Below are positions 57,751 to 64,000 of a stretch of 64,000 nt of DNA, piece after piece. The notes under the pieces are model-generated. The model was not told the DNA's origin. It searched no databases and was given only the letters and a program-made list of their open reading frames with translations. This DNA comes from Oscillatoriales cyanobacterium (GTDB lineage: Bacteria; Cyanobacteriota; Cyanobacteriia; Cyanobacteriales; Microcoleaceae), in the NCBI GenBank assembly GCA_004292955.1, contig RDXX01000029.1:1-64000 (forward strand), given 5' to 3'. A program made the translations under genes and the position numbers. Every line of letters begins with the position of its first letter. The first letter of the stretch is position 1.

Positions 57751-60111
57751 ATGAGTAACCTTTCAAACATTCCAGGTGGAGGCGGTCTCCCAGATCGTTA
57801 CAGAAATGTGGGAGAACAAATCCAGGCATTCTTCGATTTTGCGGAAACAGATCCCGATCGCGCTGTTCCTTTTTTCGTCAACATCTGGGAAACTCAAGCA
57901 TCGCTAACCACGCGGGCTTTGGCGCTACAAGGCTTAGGTGTGGCTGCAAAACACTATCGCGTTAAAGAGGCTTTTGCAGACTGGGATGTGCTGAAAGATA
58001 TCGCGAAGGAAGTGAAGGGGAAGGGGGAAGTTAGCAACGATTTGACTCGGTGGGCGGCGGCTTCGGCGTTGGAGGCGATCGGATATTCTCGACAGAGTTT
58101 AGAAAATTTACAAGGGGGCGGTTTCACTGAACCTCTCGATCGCATTCGGAGGGAAATTCGCGATCGTAAGTTCATAGAAATCAACAGAATTCCGCGCCTA
58201 AACAGCAGAGGAGAAACAACCGCAGAATATGAAAGGCATCTAGAATTTTGGATCTACGGGCCCGCTGATGAATTATTAAACGATCGCGATCGATCTCTGA
58301 ATTATCAGGATTTAGTCGGGGATGTCATTTCCAAGTTACACGGGCGAGGGGTGTATTTGGGATTGATTTCACCCAATAGCATTGTACAAGGGGCGGCGCT
58401 GCGGCAAGCTGGGTTAATTTTCAAAGAATCTGCTCAGATTGAGAAATTCATCTATGGGCTTTTGGAAGAGTTTTTGTATAACTCCAACCATGAAGTGAGT
58501 TTGAGAATAACTGCGACAAAAATCATTCATACAGCAACGGATTTAAGCAAAAAGCTAAAAACCTTGAGCAAGTTGCTGAGCCAAGAAAAAGATGCCAAAT
58601 TGCTGGAAGTTGTGCTGCACCATGCTCAGTCACTTTTTATGGAATCTGTTGATAATCAGAAATTTATCTATGGGTATTTAGAGCAATTTTTGATCGATCG
58701 CACCCATGAAGTCTCTGTAAGAATAATGGCGATAGAGATTATCACCAAAGCAAGTGGCTTAAAGAAAGTAGAGACATTGAGTAAGCTGCTGCTAGAAGAT
58801 ATACCGTTGCAGAATGTGGCTCTGCGTCAGATAAGATTGATATTTAAAGAATCTTCTCAAATTGAAGAATTGCTGTTTGAAACTTTGGATCAGTTCTTGA
58901 ACTATAACTATGAAGTATCTTTGAAGATTGACGCGGCGGAACTCGTTTATACAGCAAGAAATTTAAACAAAAAACTGACGACTGTGAGTAAGTTGCTGCT
59001 GGAAGACACAGAATTGCGGAATCTAGCGGTGAGGCTGTTGACTCCCTACAAGCAGGAGTTAGCTAGAGTAAATGCTGATGCCTATACCGTATTAGATGCT
59101 CTGGTTTTTAATTACACTTTGAAAACTTGGCAAAAGCCTGAACTACAAGAATCAAAGATTTCACAACTAGCAACTTATCTTTCATCAGCAAGTCAGCGTC
59201 AATACAAAGAAATTTTTCCAATAATTTCCATGCCTAGAACCAATTCCGGTGATTGGAACTATGAATCGGCGGTAAAGTATAGCAAATCAGTAGTATGGGC
59301 AGAATATTTGCAATGGATGCAGGAGAGTGCTATTGAAGATAATGAAAAATCAGATAATCCTTTAAGAATGGAAATCAAGAAATTAGTTTATAAAGACTTG
59401 ACTATTTCGCAACTAGAAACTAATCTTTCATCAGCAATTCAGTATCAAAGGGAAATTTCAGCAATATTTACAAGTGCTATAGGTGCTGCTGAATCACTAG
59501 GGGAAAAGTATAGGAAATCAGCATCATTGCTGACAGGATGTTTGCAAAATAAACATGAGGATGTTATAAAAGCTACAGATGAAAAATCGACTCATCCTTT
59601 AAGAGAGCAAATCAAGGAATTAGTTCATATTCAAAACTCAATCAAAAAATACCAATCTTTCTTAAAAAGAATACCATATCGGATTAAGTCTATAGACTCT
59701 AATTTGTATCGTAAAATAAAGAATTTTTCGGGCTTTGCCTCGTTAGAACATCCTAAAAAAATTGACACATATAATGATTGTTTTCAGACGTTTGATGAAT
59801 TAGATTCTCTTCGCGATCAGGTGTTCTTTGAATCATTGGACAAGCGCAGTGAAGTATGGTCGCAGCAATCCGAACAGGAAGATGCACTGAATAAATTAGT
59901 TAACAATGGCTGTTTAGTGATTATTGCATTAATATTTATGTTGTTGATTTTTATGTTGATTTTTAGAGATATACTAATAATATTATTTATAATGATAGGC
60001 TTGATAGTGCTTGGTTACAAATTGCTAATATCACATCTGAATAATAAACAGAAGTTGATAGAAGCTTTAACAGATGATTTGTGTGACCTGCCGCGCTGGT
60101 GGGAAAAGTAG
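57751..60111 (+). CDS. Large HEAT-repeat protein with C-terminal membrane segments
   Basis: The 786-residue protein starts at the ATG at 57751 (MSNLSNIPGGGGLPDRYRNV); an in-frame TTG at 57682 adds 23 residues. The N-terminal part (about 15-115) has HEAT-like helices (ALALQGLGVAAKHYRVKEAF, WAAASALEAIGYSRQSLENL). The central region (about 240-460) has three imperfect repeats of about 70 residues with the core HEVSLRITATKIIHTA, HEVSVRIMAIEIITKA or YEVSLKIDAAELVYTA and a KLLLEDTELRNLAVRLL-type helix. Near the C-terminus two hydrophobic stretches (CLVIIALIFMLLIFMLIF, ILIILFIMIGLIVLGYKLL) form a membrane hairpin, leaving most of the protein cytosolic. It could be a membrane scaffold for the genes that follow. 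No enzyme motif is seen. Confidence 0.65.
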   Translation: MSNLSNIPGGGGLPDRYRNVGEQIQAFFDFAETDPDRAVPFFVNIWETQASLTTRALALQGLGVAAKHYRVKEAFADWDVLKDIAKEVKGKGEVSNDLTRWAAASALEAIGYSRQSLENLQGGGFTEPLDRIRREIRDRKFIEINRIPRLNSRGETTAEYERHLEFWIYGPADELLNDRDRSLNYQDLVGDVISKLHGRGVYLGLISPNSIVQGAALRQAGLIFKESAQIEKFIYGLLEEFLYNSNHEVSLRITATKIIHTATDLSKKLKTLSKLLSQEKDAKLLEVVLHHAQSLFMESVDNQKFIYGYLEQFLIDRTHEVSVRIMAIEIITKASGLKKVETLSKLLLEDIPLQNVALRQIRLIFKESSQIEELLFETLDQFLNYNYEVSLKIDAAELVYTARNLNKKLTTVSKLLLEDTELRNLAVRLLTPYKQELARVNADAYTVLDALVFNYTLKTWQKPELQESKISQLATYLSSASQRQYKEIFPIISMPRTNSGDWNYESAVKYSKSVVWAEYLQWMQESAIEDNEKSDNPLRMEIKKLVYKDLTISQLETNLSSAIQYQREISAIFTSAIGAAESLGEKYRKSASLLTGCLQNKHEDVIKATDEKSTHPLREQIKELVHIQNSIKKYQSFLKRIPYRIKSIDSNLYRKIKNFSGFASLEHPKKIDTYNDCFQTFDELDSLRDQVFFESLDKRSEVWSQQSEQEDALNKLVNNGCLVIIALIFMLLIFMLIFRDILIILFIMIGLIVLGYKLLISHLNNKQKLIEALTDDLCDLPRWWEK

Positions 60112-60196
60112 TGTAAGCATCTTTCTCATGCAGGGATATTGTCTGCATCACGAGAATTTATATTTTTTATATCACCACAAACTCAGGAGAGCCGAC

Positions 60197-60291
60197 GATA
60201 GCATTTTTAGGTAAATGAGTTATGCTGAAATCCTGTATTATCAAGCTTGCCGGTTAAAATTCGTGCCTCATTTTTTGGAGAAAGGCTATAG
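60197..60291. mobile_element. MITE-like element, copy F
   Basis: GATAGCATTTTTAGGTAAAT then GAGTTATG pairs imperfectly with GTGCCTCATTTTTTGGAGAA then AGGCTATAG. It lies between the HEAT membrane protein and the ATPase gene and may have split a former operon. Confidence 0.6.
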
Positions 60292-60319
60292 CAAGTTATC
60301 TAAACGATGGTAATTAGAA

Positions 60320-62377
60320 ATGATAATTCATAAATTCCCCCTACTATTAGAAATTCACTCTCATAAATCTTTGCAGGATAGCACTTACCAACGTACTATC
60401 CGTCGAGAGCTACTACAAACTCAGGATCATACACTGCGCTCAATTAGCCATCTCGCTACCAAACTAACAATTTCCCTCCGCTACATCTATGACCCCAATC
60501 AATCCCCCAAACTCAAAACCTACCTCCTAATCAATCACCCCCACAACACCCAAACCGCAGAACATTCCGAACAAATCCTCAGCCTCCTCACCAAAGGCAA
60601 ATTAAGCCAATTCTTCACCCTCACCCCTCAACCAAACCTTACCCCATTCCAAAACTTAGACTGGGTGCAAACAATTGGCGAAATTCTCAAACATGAAGAA
60701 TTCATCCCACCCCAAAATTACTACCTACCTCACCTTTTCGAGGCAAATCAAACCAATGATATGTCAGCAGTCTGCGATGTCATCCACCGCTTAGACAGCA
60801 AACTCATTTTAGAAATCACCCTGCAAACCTATGACAACCCCAATCAAAAATCCTTGTGGGTAAATGCCATCAACCAAATGCTCGCTCAATTAGATAAAGT
60901 CAACGCCAACACCAGCGGAATCAAAGACAACATTCTCTCAGTGACATCGGCACTTTACCAAAAATACCAACAGTCATATCCCAACAGCGACCTATTCCAA
61001 TATAGCATCAAAGCCCTAGCCGAAAATCGTGCCGATGCTTTTCCCGTCCTCGACGCTCTCATCCATGAAGCCATCAAAGAAACACCTCACGGGAAACGAT
61101 GCCGAATCATCCAAGTTAGCAAAGATAAACCCGGTTTTTCCGAAAGCTTGGAAGCCACAAAAAACGTAAATATTTCAAGTGCTATTGAATGGGAAGGCTG
61201 GCATAAAAACAATAGTGAAATGTCAATTGCCAATGCAATTCAGCCACAAAAAAAAGGATTAGGAAAATTCGGCGGCGATTCTGGGAGTTTTCCCGACAAA
61301 CCATCATTCTACCATCAAAATCAACCACCAATGATAGGCGGTGTCAACTCAGAGCAAAATCCAAATCTACCGCAACTATATAATGCTGTTTCAGATGGTT
61401 CTGGTTTAGCGAAGTCTTCATCAACTCCACCACCATCTCGGATGGTTGATTTAAAACCATTGCACCGGCTGGCGACAGCCCAAGAAATTAGCGGCTTTTT
61501 CCGCATAGCTATTTCCCAAGAAACCTCTATTTCAAGTAGGACAGAAAAATCCTTACCGGTTGCTAATGCTGAAGACTTATTCAATCATCATCGAAACCTA
61601 ATCGATGCAGATACTTACATCGTCGGCATTGATGACGAGGGAAATCCCGTAACATCAAGCTGGTCAGAAATTGCTCATCGTTTAGTGGCTGGTGTACCAG
61701 GTGCCGGTAAAAGTAACTTTCTGAATTGGGTGATTTTTCAGTTTATCTATGCTAATCCCACAGGAAAAATTTATATTGCCGATTTTGCTGGAGTTGACTT
61801 TAATTTTTTGGTCAAGTATCTCAAAGATAATGTTGAAATTGTCACAACCATAGAAGAATGTCAGTTATTCGTTGAAAAACTCCACACCGATGAGTACCAA
61901 AGACGAATTGAATTACTCAAACAGTATGAAGTGCAGAATATACAGCAATTAAAGAAACAGGGGGTTGATATCCCACGCACCCTTTGGATAATTGATGAAG
62001 CCGCTGCTATTGCTCGTGCTTCTGATAAACTGCAACGAATTATTGAAAACCGATTAATTCAGTATGCTAATCAAGGGAGAAAATGCGGTTTTCATGTTGT
62101 TTTTTGCACCCAAAGACCTACAAGTGCGATAGTTTCAAACCAGGTGCTTGATTCCTGTGAAGAAAAAATTGTTTTCCGGGTGACAGAAGAAGCCAGTGGA
62201 CTGATTCTAGAAAACAGTTTAGCTGGGACAATACCAAAAAAAGCGCTTGGTAGGGCTGTTCTAAAAGGATCTGAAGGTGATAATATATTCGTGAATACTC
62301 CCTTTATTAGCATTCCTGTAGGGAAAACAGTGTCACTACAAGATACGCTCTGGCGTCATCTAGTATCTGAACCTTAA
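60320..62377 (+). CDS. FtsK/HerA-type translocase ATPase
   Basis: The 685-residue protein has a long N-terminal region (about 1-370) of no known fold, a low-complexity linker (GKFGGDSGSFPDKPSFYHQN and a Pro/Ser stretch) and a C-terminal RecA-like motor (about 390-685). Walker A is GVPGAGKSN at 458-466, Walker B is TLWIIDEAAA with Asp559-Glu560, and a sensor motif FHVVFCTQRPTS follows. IYIADFAGVDFNFLVKY resembles the FtsK/SpoIIIE 'D-K' strand. LHRLATAQEISGFFRI before the motor is as in HerA/VirB4/TraG-type proteins. No clear membrane segment is present. Such motors pump DNA or protein. The linked small helical protein and toxin-like nucleases make an effector-export role possible. Confidence 0.75.
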   Translation: MIIHKFPLLLEIHSHKSLQDSTYQRTIRRELLQTQDHTLRSISHLATKLTISLRYIYDPNQSPKLKTYLLINHPHNTQTAEHSEQILSLLTKGKLSQFFTLTPQPNLTPFQNLDWVQTIGEILKHEEFIPPQNYYLPHLFEANQTNDMSAVCDVIHRLDSKLILEITLQTYDNPNQKSLWVNAINQMLAQLDKVNANTSGIKDNILSVTSALYQKYQQSYPNSDLFQYSIKALAENRADAFPVLDALIHEAIKETPHGKRCRIIQVSKDKPGFSESLEATKNVNISSAIEWEGWHKNNSEMSIANAIQPQKKGLGKFGGDSGSFPDKPSFYHQNQPPMIGGVNSEQNPNLPQLYNAVSDGSGLAKSSSTPPPSRMVDLKPLHRLATAQEISGFFRIAISQETSISSRTEKSLPVANAEDLFNHHRNLIDADTYIVGIDDEGNPVTSSWSEIAHRLVAGVPGAGKSNFLNWVIFQFIYANPTGKIYIADFAGVDFNFLVKYLKDNVEIVTTIEECQLFVEKLHTDEYQRRIELLKQYEVQNIQQLKKQGVDIPRTLWIIDEAAAIARASDKLQRIIENRLIQYANQGRKCGFHVVFCTQRPTSAIVSNQVLDSCEEKIVFRVTEEASGLILENSLAGTIPKKALGRAVLKGSEGDNIFVNTPFISIPVGKTVSLQDTLWRHLVSEP

Positions 62378-62417
62378 GTGGAGATGTTTGTATGTATTTA
62401 TCAAAGGAGGTTAGTCT

Positions 62418-62636
62418 ATGAGCTTATCATCTGAAATCGAAGAATTCCGGGGCATGATTAGCCGAATAGTTGAGTCACTGGAAGACGTAAATGCGTCCTC
62501 AAGAAAAGTTCCTGAGACTGTTCAATCTGAACTAAGCAGAAAATTTTCAAGTTTATCAGAGGGCTGTGATGAGGTATCTAGCGAACTCAGAACAGCCATT
62601 GAAATGCTTGAAGGAATTAAATCCCGTTGGGGTTAA
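62418..62636 (+). CDS. 72-residue helical protein, homologous to the N-terminal domain of the next gene
   Basis: A short, soluble, all-helical coiled-coil protein (MSLSSEIEEFRGMISRIVES ... MLEGIKSRWG). It aligns without gaps over all 72 residues with residues 1-72 of the nuclease at 62647: about 26 identities, including an Ile-Glu pair near the start, SEL--FS-L-E-C-E in the middle and a shared RWG end. A perfect AAGGAGG lies 7 bases before the ATG, predicting strong translation. Size, helicity and its place between an FtsK-like ATPase and a fused toxin recall WXG100/LXG targeting proteins, though there is no central WxG. Function inferred. Confidence 0.75.
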   Translation: MSLSSEIEEFRGMISRIVESLEDVNASSRKVPETVQSELSRKFSSLSEGCDEVSSELRTAIEMLEGIKSRWG

Positions 62637-62646
62637 GGAGTAAAAT

Positions 62647-63588
62647 ATGACACTCAGAGACGACATCGAACAATGGCGGACTAAAATCGCCCAACTACTA
62701 GAAGCGATGGATGAAATTCATGCTTGCGCCGATCGACTTTCTGAGTGTCCTGCTTCTGAGTTAGGCTGGCAGTTTTCGACGCTGCTAGAAATGTGTGAGG
62801 AAAGCTTAAGTCAAGTTGAACGTTTAAGAGAGGAATTGGAAGAGATACAAAACCGGTGGGGTTTTGGTACGATGAGGAATCAAAGTTTTTTGTCTTCAAT
62901 CACTCATCCAACAACTAAATTGGCTAATACGACTGTTAATGATACTTCTATTCAAGATACGATCGCCAAAAGCGAGATTTTTTTGACAACCGCTATTGCA
63001 TCAGGTGTACCCACATGGCTAGCCCTCGAACTCGCTAACCTTCCGGGTGATTCTTGGATGTTATATGAAAATCCCAACGCGACAGAAAGACTCACTGATT
63101 TAACCCAAAATCCCGCCAGTGACTATTATCAAAAAAAACCGAGTACGCAACTACAAGGCGATCAAGGGGAATTAGCCTTATTAAAAATGCTGTTAGACTC
63201 TGATGATACAGAAAATCTTCTGTCAAGTTTACGAATCAAACCTAAACTTAATTTTGAAAATGGCAAAGGTTACTGTAAACCAGATTTTTATCTAACATCT
63301 CACCGTTTAATTTGTGATGCCAAAGCTTATAAACCTAGTTCGATTAGCTCTATTAAGACAGCATCTAAGAAATATGTTAACTATCTTCAGGAAAATGGAG
63401 GAGGTGAAGTCAGATTTTATGTACCTAGAGATACTTATATCAAATGTCAGCACAAACTCAATCGACTTCAATCTCAAGAAAACGGCGTCAATGTTACCAT
63501 CCATCCTATGACCATTGATTATGAACATATACTTTGGAAAAAAGAATTAGTTTATACTTATCTTAAGTCTTTGCTAAAGTTTAAGTAA
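62647..63588 (+). CDS. PD-(D/E)XK nuclease with N-terminal helical targeting-like domain
   Basis: The 313-residue protein has two parts. Residues 1-72 are the helical domain shared with the preceding gene. After a Ser/Thr-rich linker, residues about 125-313 hold a restriction-endonuclease-like fold: GDQGELALLK (Glu175), then KPDFYL (Pro212-Asp213), and CDAKAY (Asp224, Lys226), giving E...PD-x(10)-DxK. Aromatic strands follow (GEVRFYVPRD). AAGGAG lies 6 bases before the ATG. The design, a helical module plus a C-terminal nuclease, is that of polymorphic effectors, but a defence nuclease is an alternative. The EndoU gene begins 8 bases after its stop. Confidence 0.8.
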   Translation: MTLRDDIEQWRTKIAQLLEAMDEIHACADRLSECPASELGWQFSTLLEMCEESLSQVERLREELEEIQNRWGFGTMRNQSFLSSITHPTTKLANTTVNDTSIQDTIAKSEIFLTTAIASGVPTWLALELANLPGDSWMLYENPNATERLTDLTQNPASDYYQKKPSTQLQGDQGELALLKMLLDSDDTENLLSSLRIKPKLNFENGKGYCKPDFYLTSHRLICDAKAYKPSSISSIKTASKKYVNYLQENGGGEVRFYVPRDTYIKCQHKLNRLQSQENGVNVTIHPMTIDYEHILWKKELVYTYLKSLLKFK

Positions 63589-63596
63589 CTCCTTCT

Positions 63597-63986
63597 ATGA
63601 GCAATAATTCTTCAGGCAATATTCCCAGTGGAGTTGATGTCAATAATCTATCTCAAATCAACTCTCAGCAACGCACTCATATTCTCGATAGTGACACCAC
63701 AGGAGGTGGTCACGGCCCTGGTAGAGGAATTTCTGGTAAAAGTGAATTTCCCGCAAGCTGGAGCGACGAGCAGACTATCAATTATATTTCAGAGGTGATT
63801 CAAGACCCTAATTCTATCTGGTTCCAGCAAAATGGAAAGGCGGGTGCTAAATACACCAAGACCGGAAACCCTGTAAAATGGCAGATTGATGGAACTAGAG
63901 ACGGTGTTAACATAAGAGTAATTGCAGAACCAGATGGCAGAGGTGTCATCACAGCTTTTCCGACTAATATATCGCCCAACCCGTAG
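63597..63986 (+). CDS. EndoU-family ribonuclease (bacterial EndoU toxin domain)
   Basis: The 129-residue protein has a Ser/Asn-rich N-terminus and then the bacterial EndoU pattern RTHILDSDTTGGGHGPGRG, SEFPASWSDEQTINYISEV, and VNIRVIAEPDGRGVITAFPT. The two histidines (28, 39) and Lys48 in GKSEFP match the EndoU catalytic trio. EndoU domains are common C-terminal warheads of contact-dependent and LXG-type toxins that cut RNA or tRNA. Here the domain stands alone without a helical leader. The window ends 14 bases after its stop, at a TTAAGGA that may be the ribosome binding site of the next gene, perhaps an immunity protein. Confidence 0.82.
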   Translation: MSNNSSGNIPSGVDVNNLSQINSQQRTHILDSDTTGGGHGPGRGISGKSEFPASWSDEQTINYISEVIQDPNSIWFQQNGKAGAKYTKTGNPVKWQIDGTRDGVNIRVIAEPDGRGVITAFPTNISPNP

Positions 63987-64000
63987 ATAATAATTAAGGA

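Overview
The window is chromosomal DNA of a phycobilisome-containing, probably filamentous cyanobacterium (Microcoleus/Oscillatoria-like; the genus is an inference). Evidence: a complete psbA (D1), apcE (phycobilisome core-membrane linker), the small photosystem II gene psb30, an ATP synthase cluster in the cyanobacterial order (atpI-a-c-b'-b-delta-alpha-gamma, no beta/epsilon), narM, and very many GCGATCGC octamers (HIP1) in coding DNA. No rRNA, tRNA or CRISPR array was found.

Layout. 0-6.1 kb: a decayed IS1-family transposase, a redox group (DUF4079 membrane protein, secreted protein, flavin/[2Fe-2S] reductase, MsrB), an SDR next to a truncated GMC oxidoreductase, and a MazF-type toxin-antitoxin pair. 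6.2-16.4 kb: SbcC, a solitary TnpB element, a LOV-PAS histidine kinase and a CHASE-type adenylate cyclase. 16.4-30.5 kb: housekeeping genes (YifB, HIT, psbA, lnt, bestrophin-like channel, recJ, psb30, YggT) in a repeat-rich landscape. 30.5-37.5 kb: aroE, an ATPase, a DJ-1/PfpI protein with a divergent LysR regulator, a Uma2 nuclease, and copy 1 of an unrecognised two-gene module. 37.8-49.7 kb: apcE, two methyltransferases, copy 2 of the module with an XRE regulator and another Uma2 gene, a HigB/HigA-like pair, moaA, narM and a PEP-CTERM trypsin-like protease. 50.2-56.6 kb: ATP synthase. 56.9-64 kb: HEAT-repeat proteins and then an FtsK/HerA-type ATPase, a 72-residue helical protein, a PD-(D/E)XK nuclease whose first 72 residues are homologous to that small protein, and an EndoU-type RNase.

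Two loci look undescribed. The first is the 60.3-64.0 kb cluster. A translocase-type ATPase, a small helical protein ending in RWG, a nuclease carrying the same helical domain at its N-terminus, and an EndoU toxin domain resemble the logic of type VII (WXG100/LXG) effector export, although a nuclease defence system is also possible. The second is the two-gene module found twice (36.7-37.5 and 44.2-44.9 kb), with the same gene order and the same 8-bp overlap, each time close to a Uma2 gene.

The region is also unusually rich in dispersed repeats: a MITE-like family with terminal inverted repeats, long perfect palindromes, heptamer tandem repeats, and palindromic or purine-rich units that have entered lnt, aroE and a methyltransferase gene without breaking the reading frame.
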